Shown in pieces: positions 13,601 through 23,406 of a DNA stretch of 64,000 bases. The position numbers were made by a program, and so were the translations under genes. Source of the stretch: Plotosus lineatus (taxonomy: Eukaryota > Chordata > Actinopteri > Siluriformes > Plotosidae); assembly GCA_024760905.1 (NCBI GenBank), contig CM045731.1, forward strand, positions 21,160,001 to 21,224,000, given 5' to 3'. The notes under the pieces are model-generated. The model had not been told where the DNA came from. It searched no databases and worked only from the letters and a program-made list of their open reading frames with translations. Numbering within the stretch: the first letter of the stretch is position 1; every line of letters starts with the position of its first letter.

Positions 13601-16600
13601 TGTACCCCACCCTCATCCTGAGTAGAGTTAAATGGCCATCAGCCTCCCCACAACCCTTATTATGAATAAGCTCCTAGAAAATAAATTAATGAATAATAAT
13701 TGTAATTGTAAGTATTTTATCAAATTAATATCTTATATAAAATAATAATTTCTATAAAATAATAAGGGCAGTGGTGGCCCGTCGGTAGGATACTGGATTA
13801 CTGATCCCAAGGTTGGGGATTCAAGCCCCACTGACATCCTGCCTGAACCAGTTCTTCACTCACTTCGACCAACACAATGGAGATGCACGCACCTGCCGTG
13901 CAGTTCTTGTGAGTGTCGACAATGACATCCAGCTGCAGAAGCACCAGATCAGAGCCACCTGCGGAGATGAAAGCTACTGGTCCAGATGGAGTTACAGGAA
14001 TGGTACTTAAAGCATGTGCAGATCAACTAGTGGGGGTTTTCACCACCATCTTTAATCTCTTGCTACTGCAACATACGGTTCTCACCTCCTCAAAACAGCC
14101 ACCATCATTCCAGTGCCGAAGAAGAGCACAGCAAGCTTCCCAAACGACAACCACCCAGTTGGCCTTAGCCCCATCATCACCAAATGTTTTGAGAAACTTG
14201 TCTCACATCAAGGCTGCCATATCTACTGAACTTGACTGACATCATTTGCATACAGAAAAAAAAATACAGGTCAACAGAGGATGCTAACAATACAGCCCTC
14301 ACACACCTGGACAGCAGCAACTCCTATCGGAGTATGCTGTTCATAGACTTCAGCTCTGATTTTAACACCAATTGACCACATTAACTGGTTCAGAAGTTGG
14401 GCAATCTGGGCAGAGGGAGCTCAATGTGTATTGGGATATTGAGCTTTTTTCAGCAACAGACCTCACAACATCAAGATACACATTGCCTTGACTCTCATCC
14501 TGAACACCACAGGGGTGTGTTTTTAGCCCCCTCCTCTTCCCCCTGTTATCACACATCTGTTCTCCCACTCATACCAGCAAGGTCACTGTCATATTCGACA
14601 AGGACACCACCGTCGTAGGTTTGATTACGGATAACAATGAGTCAGCTTACAGGAAGGAGGTCCAGGATCTGCGGCGATGGTGTGACAACAATCTGGAACT
14701 AACCACATCCAAAACCAAGATGATAATGGACTTCAAGAGATTGGGGGGGGGGGGGGAGACAACACTCTTCCCTCTACATTGATGGTGATGGGGTGGAGTG
14801 CTTCAAGTTTCTAGGAGTCCACATCTCTGCTGACTTCACCTGGACCATAAACATCTCCCACCATGTGGGGAAACATTATATATATGTATGTGTATGTTTA
14901 TATAGGTGCTTGTGTGTGGATACCATGATCTTCTGCTTATTTCAAGCTCGGGTCGGGGGCAGCAGCAGCCTAAGCAATGAGGTCCAGACATCCCAGCCAC
15001 TTCCTCCAGCTCTTCCAGGGGAGGTGTTCCCAGACAAGCCGAGAGACATAGTCCCTCCAGTGTGTCCTAGGTCAACCCGGGGTTCTTTTCCCGGTTGGAC
15101 ATGCCTGAAACACCACACCAGGGAGGCGTTTGGGAGGCATTCTATCTAGTTGCTCGAGCCATCTCAACTGGCCCCTATCAATGCGGAGGAGCAGCGGTTC
15201 TATTCCGAGCTCTCCCCGGTTGATTCAGTCTTTCACCTTATCTTTAAGGGAGAGCCCCGCCACCCGGTGAAGGATACTCATTCCAGCCACTTGTATCCAC
15301 GATCTTGTTCTTTCGATCACTACCCAAAGCTCGTGACCATAGGTGAGGGTCAGAATGTAGATCGACTGGTAAATTGAGAGCTTTGCCTTGAGGCTCAGCT
15401 CCCTCCTCATGGCGGACCGGTACAGGCTCTGCTTGACAGCAAAGGCTGCAGCAATTCATCTGTTGATCTCCCACTCCATCCTCTCACTTGTGAACAAGAA
15501 CCCGAGATACTTGAACCCCTCCACTTGGGGCAGGATCTCATTTTTGACCCGCAGGATGCATTCCACCCTTGTCTAACAGAACCGTGGCCTCAACTGCAAA
15601 TCGCTCCAGTGAGAGCTGAAGGACTTTGCTTGATGAAGCCAAAAGGCTGTCACCCACAAAAAGCAGAGACGAGATCCGATGGCCATCAAACCAGAATCCC
15701 TCAACGTGTCGGTTGCTCTTGGAAATTCTGTCCATAAAAATTATGAACAGAATTGGTGACAAAGGACAGTCTTCGTGGACTTCAACCCTCACAGGAAATT
15801 AATCCGACCTTTTGTTCCCAATATGGACCAAACTCTGGCTCTGGTGATACAGTGATGAAATGGGTCCGGAACGCAATTATTCCAGAACATGCTCCACAAG
15901 ATGGCCCGAGGGACACAGTCGAAAGCCTTCACCAAATCCACAAAACATATGTGGACAGGTTGAGCAAACTCCCATGCCACCTCCAAGATCCTGTTGGTTA
16001 AGAGTGCCATGGCCAGGACGAAAACCACAATGTTCCTCCTGAATCCGAGGTTCGACTATTGGTTGGATCCTCCTCTCCAGTACTCCTGCATAGACTTTCC
16101 TGGGTAGGCTAAGGAGTCTGATTCCATGATAATTGGAACACACCTTCTGCTCCCCCTTTTTAAAAAGGGGGACTACCACCCTGGTTTGCCAATCCAGAGG
16201 TACAGCCTCTGAAGACCATGCAATGTTGCAGAACTGTATTAACCAAGAGTGTTCTACAGCATCCAGAGCCCTGAAATATTCAGGGCGGATCTTATCCACC
16301 CCCAGAGCCCAACCACCAAGAATCTTTTTGACTACCTCAGTGACCTTAGCTCCAGTACTGGGCAGACCCCTGCCCAAACCCCCAGGGTTTCCAGGTCCTC
16401 ACTGAACTCTTCCCACTCCCGGGATTTTGCATCGCTGACGGCTTTGGCTGCAGCACGTTTGTCCTGCTGGTACCTGTCTACTGCCTCGGGAGTCCCACAG
16501 GCCAATAAGACTTGATGGGCCTCCTTTTTCAGCTGGACAGCCACCTTCACTGCAGGTGTCCACCACTAGGTTCAGGGATTACTGCCACAACAAGCACCAA

Positions 16601-18013
16601 TGACCTTCTGGCCACAGGTATGGGCTGCCGGCTCAGCAATGGAGTCACAAAACATGGCCCATTTGGATTCCATGTAACCCGCCTCCTTTGGGACGTAGTT
16701 GTTCTCTGCCAGAGGTGGGATTTAAAGGCCTCTCTGACAGGAGACTCTGCCAAACATTTCCAGGAGACCCTAACTACACGCTTGGACAACGGCCTCCCCC
16801 GCTATGAGATCCAGCTCAACATCAGGTGGTGATCGGTTGACAGCTCAGCTGCCCTCTTCATCCGAGTGTCCAGAACATGTGACCGCAAGTCTGGTGACAC
16901 GACTACCAAAGTCAATCATCGAACTGCGACTTAGGGTGTCCTTGTGCCAAGTGCACTTATGGACACCCTTATGTTCGAACATGGTGTTAGTGATTGATAG
17001 GTTGCAGATGATGTGTACATCTCCCTTTCCCCCCCCCCCCCCCCCCCTTTCCACACGTCATCATGATTGCTTGAATTGTGAATTCACGATTTTTAAATTT
17101 AATTAATTTTTATTTAATTTATTTTATTTACGTCAATTATTTAAGCTCTATGATGCCAGTCAAATGCCCTGCATTTTCTCTAACTTCTGGTAAGGCGCTT
17201 TCATTGAAGTGTCAGATCTTGGGTGACGGCGGATTGTTCATTTTACTGAAAAGTGCCTTCTGCCTGGCACGGGGGCCGGTATTGGGTTGGATTTTTCCCG
17301 ACCTCCAACAAAAATGTGTATGTACAGTATGTACTAGTCCTTCTCAAAAAATTAGTATATTGTGATAAAGTTCATTATTTTCTGTAATGTACTGACAAAA
17401 ATTAAACTTTCATATATTTTAGATTCATTGCACACCAAGTGAAATATTTCAGGTCTTTTATTGTTTTAATACTGATGATTTTGGCATATAGCTCATGAAA
17501 ACCCAGTTGACAACGATCTGTCTTATATATAATATATATATATATATATACACACACATTATAATGTGTATATATATGTTCATATTTAAATCTATAAAAT
17601 AGAATGTGTTAGGATTCGTACTTATTATTTTAGATACATTAATTTTTCCTTAGTATATGAAAGTAAATGTGAAGAGAAGTTTGATGAACATTGAAACTTT
17701 TCTCTACCTCCAGCTGCCATGTACATGTGGGATGTCTCATGTAGGCCACATGATGATGAGTAGCAGCTACAGTGAAATGGACACCATGACCACAGGTCAC
17801 TATGGTGTATCTGCGGTGAACCGAGACAAGCGGGAGCACATACTGGTGCAGTTAGCCTTGGACAATGAGCCGGGCACTCCCGGTCTACCTGGAAATCCTC
17901 ATTCTTACAGCAGCTTGTGGATCGACACCCATGCCATAGACAAGTACTCACGTGTGATCTTTCCTGGAGCTTACACACTTTTCAACATCATATACTGGTC
18001 TATTTATTCATAA
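1589..18013 (+). CDS. gabrr1: GABA-A receptor subunit rho-1-like, 3' part of gene (7 exons, partial)
   Basis: Gene-level entry: join of 1589-1656, 1813-2036, 7589-7671, 8224-8364, 12483-12635, 12811-13007 and 17714-18013. It encodes a Cys-loop ligand-gated chloride channel subunit that forms the homomeric GABA-C type receptors best known from retinal bipolar cells. Seen: the seven exons splice in phase to about 387 residues ending in a stop, and exon sizes 68, 224, 83, 141 and 153 fit the usual GABA-A gene layout. The order is ligand-binding domain, Cys-loop, TM1-TM3, a TM3-TM4 loop of about 75 residues, and TM4. Rho-1 is favoured over rho-2 because the pore 2' residue is Pro (ARVPLGITT), and because of HSKRSFIHD, the loop start LPCT, and [11 protein letters not shown] before TM4. 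Some loop residues (CGM, SYSE) look more like rho-2. The signal peptide and the first two exons are outside the window. No AATAAA is evident in the 500 nt after the stop. Confidence 0.93.
1813..2036 (+). CDS. gabrr1: gabrr1 exon 4, ligand-binding domain
   Basis: It runs from [19 protein letters not shown] to [10 protein letters not shown]. Acceptor is ATATCAG, donor AG/GTAAGT, leaving two bases of the last Arg codon. The block includes the conserved loop W-V-P-D-M-F-F-V and an Asn-Gln-Ser N-glycosylation sequon. An exon start at 1813 was chosen because it joins in frame to the exon ending at 1656. Confidence 0.95.
2060..2200 (+). mobile_element. tRNA-headed SINE-like fragment
   Basis: Starts GGCGGCCCAATGGTTAAAGC with a B-box-like GGAGTTCAAACCC about 45 nt later, the spacing of a Pol III promoter head. 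A different head from the abundant SINEs in the window; single copy seen here. Confidence 0.4.
2328..2693 (-). mobile_element. SINE family A with RTE-type tail, perfect 17-bp target duplication
   Basis: On the - strand: a tRNA-like head (GGGGCAGTGGTGGTCTAGTG, B box GGTTCGAGTCCC-like), the conserved centre GTTATCAAAGGTGGGCCATG, then the tail with AGGAAGGGCATCCGACGTAA and TTCGCTGTGGCGACTCC. Flanked by identical 17-bp copies AATCCTATTAAAGGGTA at 2311-2327 and 2694-2710. The insertion split the end of a piggyBac-like element. Confidence 0.85.
2932..3198 (-). pseudogene. broken ORF with P2X7-like Cys-rich domain inside the piggyBac-like element
   Basis: Seen: Asp/Glu-rich N-terminal part, then CSCGKC and CYCCKE motifs ending in [10 protein letters not shown] and a stop. 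The upstream ATG segment is one frame off, so the frame is broken. The domain type is recognised from repetitive fish genes; the assignment is an inference. Confidence 0.45.
3530..3806 (-). mobile_element. SINE family C, degenerate
   Basis: Reverse-strand copy of the GGTGGCGTAGTGGTTAG-headed repeat: recognisable GTGCTTGTACTTGTATACGC zone, the TTTTTGGACTTTGGGA block and the tail ending in CATCGCTGACC. Heavily mutated. Confidence 0.55.
3843..4200 (+). mobile_element. SINE family A, composite copy
   Basis: Head GGGGCAGTGGTGGCCTGGTG, then centre (CACTGTCTGTGGTGAGAG) and tail G (GATGGCCTG...GTGTATTCTGCC), running into the reverse-oriented end of a family C copy near 4110-4200. Confidence 0.6.
4240..5540. 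other. gabrr1 intron sequence without recognised gene
   Basis: Contains short SINE fragments (4240-4370), an A-run at 4436-4460 and otherwise unique AT-rich sequence. I see no exon with consistent splice sites. Confidence 0.5.
5545..5745 (+). mobile_element. SINE family C fragment
   Basis: TTTGCATGTTCTTTCTGTGC and TTCCGTCCACAGTCCAAATA correspond to the central part of the family C consensus seen at 39681-39895. The head is missing. Confidence 0.6.
5797..6050 (+). mobile_element. SINE family B (tRNA-derived head)
   Basis: Starts GGGGATTTAGCTCAGTTGGT with A box and B box (GGTCGGAGTTCGAACC), ends in an A-rich tail near 6040. The head is so tRNA-like that it could be mistaken for a tRNA gene, but the anticodon arm is imperfect, the body continues 170 nt, and a second copy sits at 60312. 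Confidence 0.75.
6148..7072. mobile_element. pogo-like MITE, copy a
   Basis: Terminal repeats CAGGGATCCCTCACTTTCCG and (reverse) CAGGGATTCCTCGCTACTTC, flanked by TA on both sides. Interrupted by a family A SINE at 6486-6835 with matching ATTTCAGGGATCC copies. Confidence 0.7.
6486..6835 (+). mobile_element. SINE family A with tail G, nested in pogo-like MITE
   Basis: Head GGCAGTGGTGGTCTAGTGGT, centre, then tail ending GATTAAGCGGGTACAGAAAA. Flanked by ATTTCAGGGATCC at about 6475-6487 and again at about 6834-6847, a 13-bp target duplication. Confidence 0.8.
7073..7588. other. gabrr1 intron sequence
   Basis: Unique sequence with one short SINE-tail fragment at about 7345-7440 (GGGTCGCGGGGAAACTCTGG). 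Nothing coding seen. Confidence 0.5.
7589..7671 (+). CDS. gabrr1: gabrr1 exon 5, Cys-loop (83 nt)
   Basis: Acceptor is TTTTCAG, donor T/GTGAGT. The exon encodes [20 protein letters not shown] followed by CSLEIES. The two cysteines are separated by 13 residues, the defining Cys-loop signature. The 83-nt length is the invariant size of this exon in GABA-A genes. Confidence 0.95.
7672..8223. other. gabrr1 intron, possible Tc1-like relic
   Basis: The stretch around 7860-8130 (AAGCCCAGATTTGAACCTCA, TTGAGGCCAAGGGTGTGCAT) looks like the decayed 3' half of a Tc1-like transposase gene and its trailing spacer. No intact frame. Confidence 0.35.
8224..8364 (+). CDS. gabrr1: gabrr1 exon 6
   Basis: Phase 1 at both ends, 141 nt. 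It encodes the end of the extracellular domain ([18 protein letters not shown] through [13 protein letters not shown]). The SSTGWYNRLY stretch formed with the next exon carries agonist-site aromatic residues of rho receptors (family knowledge). Confidence 0.95.
8500..8815 (-). mobile_element. SINE family C, degenerate
   Basis: Reverse-strand remnants: CACCAGGCAAAGG, GTGCATCTTGGAGTAAACCG and TTCTTTCTGTGAGGTGGATG, ending at CACCATGCCACC. Confidence 0.55.
8880..9126 (-). mobile_element. SINE family D, degenerate
   Basis: Reverse-strand copy of the family best seen at 28024-28330: AAGTCTGTTGGGCCTTTTTA, CTCCGTAGCGTGGAAA and CAGTATTTTTACTGTTACCC in the same order. Confidence 0.55.
9260..9602 (-). 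mobile_element. SINE family A with a distinct tail, nested in the Tc1-like element
   Basis: Flanked by TTTTCTGGCTTT at 9248-9259 and 9603-9614. Its 3' tail (9264-9360, including CATCCGGGGATGTCGTTGGG and TTTGGCCTGGCGGAGCCCAT) differs from the other family A tails. A G-run of about 19 nt sits at 9489-9508. Confidence 0.75.
10343..11214 (-). mobile_element. RTE-type LINE, internally deleted 0.87-kb copy
   Basis: Sense is the - strand. The 5' part encodes the start of the endonuclease ([16 protein letters not shown]), then jumps near 10705 directly to the C-terminal end ([20 protein letters not shown]) and the 3' end TCGCTGTGG-type. Flanked by TTTTTCTGTAT on both sides (about 10333-10343 and 11212-11222). 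Inserted into the Tc1-like element. Confidence 0.8.
11655..11992 (+). mobile_element. SINE family A with RTE-type tail
   Basis: Head GAGCAGTGGTGGTCTAGTGG, B box GGTTCGAGTCCCACT, centre GTTAACTGGATTATCAAAGG, then tail AGGAAAGGCATCCGACGTAA and TTCGCTGTGGCGACCCCTGA. Confidence 0.8.
11993..12482. other. gabrr1 intron sequence
   Basis: Unique AT-rich sequence up to the branch and pyrimidine region before exon 7. No feature seen. Confidence 0.5.
12483..12635 (+). CDS. gabrr1: gabrr1 exon 7, TM1 and start of TM2 (153 nt)
   Basis: Acceptor is CTCTTGCAG, donor G/GTAAGA, phase 1 to 1. It encodes [20 protein letters not shown], the TM1 segment ([20 protein letters not shown]) and [12 protein letters not shown] at the cytoplasmic end of TM2. 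The pore-lining 2' position is Pro, as in rho-1. The intron before it is 4.1 kb, mostly transposon DNA. Confidence 0.95.
12811..13007 (+). CDS. gabrr1: gabrr1 exon 8, TM2-TM3
   Basis: Acceptor is TTTCCTCAG. It encodes TM2 ([20 protein letters not shown]), then TM3 ([20 protein letters not shown]) and the start of the intracellular loop ([11 protein letters not shown]). Donor AGG/GTAAGG at 13008 was chosen because it leaves phase 0, matching the next exon. Confidence 0.94.
13140..13445 (+). mobile_element. SINE family A with tail G
   Basis: Head AGCAGTGGTGGCCTGGTGCC, partly deleted B box, centre GGGTTATCAAAGGCCGGCCA, tail GCGATGGCCTGGTGAGATGT ending in ATGAATGAATGAATG. A second tail-only fragment lies at about 13560-13690. 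Confidence 0.7.
13765..13842 (+). mobile_element. SINE family A head abutting an L2-type LINE
   Basis: Only the tRNA-like head (AGGGCAGTGGTGGCCCGTCG to GGGGATTCAAGCCCCACTGA) is present; the sequence then passes straight into LINE coding sequence without the SINE centre. Confidence 0.6.
13846..14872 (+). pseudogene. L2/CR1-type LINE reverse transcriptase, degraded
   Basis: Frames carry [20 protein letters not shown], then decayed segments, and [20 protein letters not shown] near 14800. Typical of fish L2/Maui-like elements. Multiple frameshifts, no intact RT. A G-run at 14743-14757. Confidence 0.7.
14940..16800 (-). pseudogene. non-LTR retrotransposon pol, second family, degraded
   Basis: The reverse strand encodes RT motifs: [74 protein letters not shown], then LTYGHELWV toward the C-terminus. 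Several frameshifts. I recognise it as a widespread fish LINE but will not commit to a clade. Confidence 0.75.
16950..17713. repeat. DNA-transposon fragments and AT-rich intron
   Basis: 16980-17300 is related to 21310-21730 (GCTTGAATTGTGAATTCAC, TGCCCTGCATTTTCTCTAAC). 17341-17500 (AAAAAATTAGTATATTGTGA...) resembles a widespread fish DNA-transposon end. A TA/CA run lies at 17529-17560. No exon seen before 17714. Confidence 0.5.
17714..18013 (+). CDS. gabrr1: gabrr1 last coding exon, intracellular loop and TM4
   Basis: Acceptor is TCTACCTCCAG, preceded by a pyrimidine-rich tract. It encodes 99 residues and a TAA stop: the variable TM3-TM4 loop, the conserved [16 protein letters not shown], and TM4 ending in IIYWSIYS. 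The short C-terminus right after TM4 is normal for rho subunits. The exon follows a 4.7-kb intron full of LINE sequence. Confidence 0.95.
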   Translation: MPCTCGMSHVGHMMMSSSYSEMDTMTTGHYGVSAVNRDKREHILVQLALDNEPGTPGLPGNPHSYSSLWIDTHAIDKYSRVIFPGAYTLFNIIYWSIYS

Positions 18014-18584
18014 TATCAACTTCAGATTTTGTCCAGCCTTGCTATCAACATGGAGATACGTTTCAGTGTCATAACTTATTCGTTCTGCTCCAACAGCAGC
18101 TAGACCTGATAACCCGAGTCATCTGGAATAAGGATGAACCTGAATATTCTATTATTGGTTAATAGTTTGAACGCTTCATCAGATAGATATTGGGAAATAG
18201 AGTCAACACATCATCACAACAAACAATTGTTGGGTTTCAGTTCAAATGCAGCTAAGGATATGAATATTTGAATCAGTAATCACATACAGGTAGTAGCATT
18301 GTGTTGCACCTGTTTCTGAAAATACTGTACCAGGATTAGCAGATTGAAGATGAAAAAGCAAGAAGAAAGCATTTATTAGTTGCAGTAAAAAAAAAAAAAT
18401 AATTCTAATATTCCTGCAAATTATGGACAAGAACCGTGTGTGCTGTAGTAGAGCAAACGGGGCCATACTTGTGGGGCCAACAGTTACCTAGCAACAATTC
18501 TATAGTGATTGCACTTCATGTAAATATTACTGCGTGCAACCTTTTTTGGGGGGGGCTGTGTGTGTGTATTATATATACACACAC
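18014..18584. other. downstream flank / 3' UTR of gabrr1
   Basis: Includes the likely 3' UTR. I find no AATAAA or ATTAAA here, so the transcript end is unresolved. Otherwise unique sequence with a G-run at 18547. Confidence 0.4.
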
Positions 18585-21084
18585 TTCTTCTTTTCCTTTC
18601 GGCTGTTCCCTTCAGGGGTCGCCACAGCAAATGATCTGCCTCCATCTCTCTCTATCCTCTGCATCTTCTACTCTTACTCCAACGACCTTCATGTCCGCCT
18701 TCACCGCATCCATAAATCTTCTCTTTGGTCTTCCTCTAGGCCTTTTGCCTGGTAGTTCCAACCTCAGCATCCTACGACCAATATACTCACTATCCCTCCT
18801 CTGTACATGTCCAAACCATTTCAATCTAGCCTCTCTGACTTTGTCTCCAAAACATCTAACATGTGCTGTCCCTCTGATGTACTCATTTCTGATCCTATCC
18901 ATCCTCGTTACTCCCAAAGAGAACCTCAACATTTTTATCTCTGCTAACTCCAACTCTGACTCCTGTCTTTTCCCCAGGGCCACTGTCTCTAAACCATACA
19001 ACAATGCTGGCCTCATCACCATCTTGTACACTTTTCCCTTCATTCTTGCCGATACTCTCCTATCACACATCACACCGGACACTTTTCTCCATCCATTCCA
19101 ACCTGCCTGCACGCGCTTCTTCACCTCTTTTCCACACTCTCCATTGCTCTGGATTGTTGAGCCTAAGTACTTAAAATAAATATAATATAATATAACAACT
19201 CTGTACATCTCCCTTGTTCTTAAAAATGGGCACAAGCACACTTCTCCTCCATTCCTCTGGCATCTGCTCACTTTCTAAGACCTTGTTGAATATTCTTGTC
19301 AGAAAATCTACTGCTACCTCCCCTAGACACTTCCATACCTCAACTGATTTGTCATCAGAGCCAACTGCCTTTCCACTCTTCATCCTCTTCAATGCCCTCC
19401 TCACTTCTCCCTTACTAATCTTTGCTACTTCCTGCTCCTCAACGGTCACCTCTTCTACTCTTTTTTCTCTCTCATTTTCCTCATTCATCAGCTCTTCAAA
19501 GTACTCTTTCCATCTTCCCAGCACACTTCTGTCATCAGTCAATACATTTCCCTCTCTGTCCTTTATCACTCTAACTTGCTGCACGTCTTGCCCATCTCTA
19601 TTTCTCTGCTGTGCTAACCTGTATAGATCATTTTCTCCCTCCTTACTGTTCAACCTATCATACAAGTCATCATACGCCCTCTGTTTGGCCTTTGACACTG
19701 CTACCTTCGCCTTACGCTGTGTCTCCCTGTACTCCTGTTTACTCTCTTCGGTCCTCTCAATGTCCCACTTCTTCTTAGCTAACCTCTTCTTTTGTACACA
19801 CTCCTGCACTTCCTCATTCCACCACCAAGTTTCCTTATCTACTTTCCTTCCAGAGGACACACCAAGTACTCTCCTACCGGTCTCCCTGATCACATTGGCT
19901 GTGGTTGTCCAGTCCTCTGGAAGCACTTCCTGACTACCCAAAGCCTGTTTCAACTCCTCCTTGAAGACAACACGACACTCTTCCTTTTTCAGCTTCCACC
20001 ACTTTGTCTACTGCTCCGCCTTTGCCTTTTTCACCTTTCTCACCATCAGCGTCATCCTGCACACCACCATTCTATGCTGTTTGGCAACACTCTCACCCAC
20101 TACTACTTTGCAGTCACTGACTTCCTTCAAATTACATCGCCTACACAAGATGTAGTCTACCTGTGTGCTCCTACCTCCGCTTTCATAAGTCACCCTATGC
20201 TACTGTTTCTTCTTGAAGAAAGTATTCACCACAGCCATTTCCATCCGTTTTGCAAAATCGATCAACATCTGTCCTTCTGTGTTCCTGTCCTGGATACCAA
20301 ACTTGCCCATCACTTCCTCGTCCCCTCTGTTGCCTGCACCAACATGTCCATTGAAGTCTGCTCCAATGACCACTCTTTCACCTCTGGGGGTACTCTGCAT
20401 CACTTCATCTAACTCACTCCAGAATCTCTCCTTCTCTTCTAGCTTACATCCTGCCTGTGGGTCATAAGCACTAACAACATTGACCATCACGCCTTCAATT
20501 TCTAACTTGAGACTCATCACTCTGTCTGACACTCTTTTCACTTCTAGAACATTCCTGACAAACCCCTCCTTCAAGATGACTCCTACTCCATTTCTCTTCC
20601 CATCCACACCATTATAAAACAGTTTAAACCCTGCTCCTAAGCTTCTAGCCTTGCTACCTTTCCACCTTGTCTCCTGAACACACAGTATGTCCACCTTCCT
20701 CCTCTGCATCATGTCAGCCAGCTCCCTATCTTTTCCTTGCATAGTTCCAACATTCAAAGTCCCTACTCTCAGTCCTAGGCTCACGCATTTCCTCTTCTCT
20801 CTCTGCCTACGGACACGCCTCCCGCCTCCTTCTTCGACGTCTTCGACCAACAGTAGTCCAATTTCCATCAGCACCCTGTTGGTTGACAGCACTGATGGCG
20901 GTCGTTGTTAACCCGGGCCTCGACCGATCCGGTATGAATTCTGTATTGATCATTTGCATTTTTAAATGTGGCAGAAGTTTTACGCCGGATGCCCTTCCTG
21001 TCGCAACCCTCTGCATTTATCCGGGCTTGGGACTGGCATAAGGGGGAGAGACACTGGTTAGTGCTCCCCCGCCTCATGGCTGCA
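18585..21084 (-). mobile_element. RTE-type LINE, 2.5 kb, lacking the RT core
   Basis: Sense is the - strand. 5' UTR at 21084-20895; endonuclease 20892-20200 ([60 protein letters not shown]); RT N-terminus 19953-19200 (ending PIFKNKGDVQSC); then an AT-rich 20-30 nt filler, and the C-terminus 19180-18612 ([20 protein letters not shown]). The conserved palm motifs between GDVQSC and YLGST are gone, so it cannot be autonomous. Of the type annotated in host genomes as CFDP2-like. Confidence 0.85.
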
Positions 21085-21087
21085 TTA

Positions 21088-21140
<53 letters not shown>
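21084..21140. repeat. (TA)n then (CA)n microsatellite
   Basis: About 50 nt of alternating TA directly at the 5' end of the RTE copy, then CACACA. The other end of that LINE also meets TATATACACACAC (18568-18584), so the target was a TA/CA array. Confidence 0.8.
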
Positions 21141-21145
<5 letters not shown>

Positions 21146-21180
21146 ACAGACATATAATGTGCACCAGAGATGTTGTACAA

Positions 21181-21738
21181 TACAATACCCCCCACCCCCA
21201 CCCCCCAATCCATTCGTGGCCCTGCATACTCGTGGATTAGCGGCAATCCCAGAAGTTACTGGCACGTGATTCAAATTTAACCAATGGCTGAGAGCTTTTG
21301 TTTCTCCCTCCTGCTGATTGGTTGCAGATGATGTGTGCACCACTTTTTTTTTCCTCTCCTTCGCTCACAACTCATCAATGTGATGGCTTGAATTGTGAAT
21401 TCACATTTTTAGTGTGTTTATAATGATTATTTAAGTGCCATGCCATTCAAACGCCCTGCATCTTCTCTCGCTTCTGGTAAGGAGCCTAAGTGCTTTATTC
21501 ATTAATAAATATCACAGTATAAAATTAACAAGTTTTTAATCATTACTACATTTTACTTCATTATTATTGTATTAATGAGTAAGACTGTCTATAGAATGTG
21601 TTTAAGAAGCATATTTTAGCGCATGCAATATCATACATAGGGTTTTGAAACTGCATCAATAATTCGCGGATTTTCAGGATCAGTGGGAAGGGGCGCAATG
21701 CAACCCTGCGAATAATGGGGGTGGGGGGTGTACTGTAT
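21181..21738. mobile_element. non-autonomous DNA transposon with C-rich inverted repeats
   Basis: Left end TACAATACCCCCCACCCCCA, right end reverse-complement TACAGTACACCCCCCACCCC. The internal block matches 16980-17300. No coding capacity. Confidence 0.55.
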
Positions 21739-22171
21739 GTCATTAGGCACTTGTCATATTTGTGCATATTTATGTTCACTCACTGCACATCTAGGCATTT
21801 ATGTAACGAATTTTATATGTAATGTATGTAGAAATGTGCGTTTTGCATCATTTGTAGAAGAACCTAACATCTGCATGACATGCAAACCTTTCTGTCATGA
21901 AATTCTTATTCTTTCCTTGGAATGCTGCCATTTAAAAAAAAAATAGTGATTCTATGTAGGAGAAATACATACAGTATATCTGGAAAATATGTATTCCTTA
22001 TATATGTATAATTACTAAATAAAATATGTATATAAATGAATGTTTAGGTCCATGGGTGTGAAAATGAAATGCATACTGTACCTAATTGCATTCTTGAAGA
22101 TATTAATTTATCATGCACAAAATAATGTTATACGTACTGTATTCTTGTTGAAGTGAGAAAAAAAATAAGTA
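21739..22171. other. intergenic, no feature seen
   Basis: AT-rich sequence between two transposons; short frames only, no recognisable protein. Confidence 0.5.
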
Positions 22172-23369
22172 CAGGGATCCCTCGCTACTTCGCGCTTCAA
22201 TTCAGACAGCTTCAGTGCATCGCGGTTTTTTAAAAAATAGATGAATAAATATTCATCTAATTAAAAAATAAAGAAATTAAGGAAGAATAAGGGAAAAAGT
22301 TAAAGAAAATGCCACAATAACAAGGCCAATTAAAAAAAAATCCTAAAACAAACAAAAAACAACCCAAAATCTTCCATCAAAACTAGTTGCATTGTTGTAT
22401 TGTGTGTGCACGTGCATCTGTGCACGCGTGTATGTTTGTGTGTCGTCTTCTTCTCATGCAATGCCATATGTATGTGTGTGTATTTATTTTATTTACATCT
22501 TGTTATTTTTTTTTTAATGTTGAATTTTTATAAGCCTTTATAGTATTGAATATGTATTTATTGATATTATAATATATACAGACGCTCCCCAGCTTACGAA
22601 CAACTTGGGTTCAGGACGACCGTTCATTAGATGAATTTGTAAGTTGTTACAGGGCGTTCTTTAGAGGGGAACGTATGTTTAAACCTTGTATAAGTAACCT
22701 ATACGAGTTTGTACTGTATACAATCTCGCTCGCTCGCTCTCTCTCTCTCACTCTCTCTCTCGGAGTTATTAAGTAACTGACAGCACGGTGTAATGATGCT
22801 CTTGAGCTCAGTCTAATTGAAAGCATATCCTCTCTCTCTCTCTCTCTCACACGCGTACAGACACAGAGGTGACACTGGACAATTGAACTGATCAGCTTCC
22901 GGTTGCCCTTGGAAGGAGCACCGGAGAACTATTGTCGAACTTCGTGTTTGATTGGTGATTCATTTCCCAATATGATTCATGGTTTGTGTCTCACTTAGCC
23001 CCACTTTGACCCGACTCGACTCAACCTGCTGCCCGCACTCGTGAAGTTAAGTCTTTATGGTGTTAAATCATGACCATCAAAAATCATTGTTGATGACACC
23101 ATTCCTCCCGTGACGCCACAGTAAACCTCATCCTGCACATCAAAACCAATCAGCATCGCTAACGCACACCATTTAACCCACCGGTCCTGGTCCCAGATAA
23201 TGAAGTTATCTGTAGGATCAGGAGGTGCGCGGCGGTCGCACATGCGCTTCAGGTTGCGCATCGCTGGAACGGTGCAAGATGTGCTGAGCTCTGAGAGCAG
23301 CGCACGCACATTACCGGCTCACAGGTGGAAAGTTCATACTAGTGGGGGACATGAAATTAAACACTTTTA

Positions 23370-23406
<37 letters not shown>

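Noticed and set aside
18612..20892. Host gene for craniofacial development protein 2
   Set aside because: The similarity reflects RTE endonuclease domains; the copy lacks the RT core and has LINE ends.
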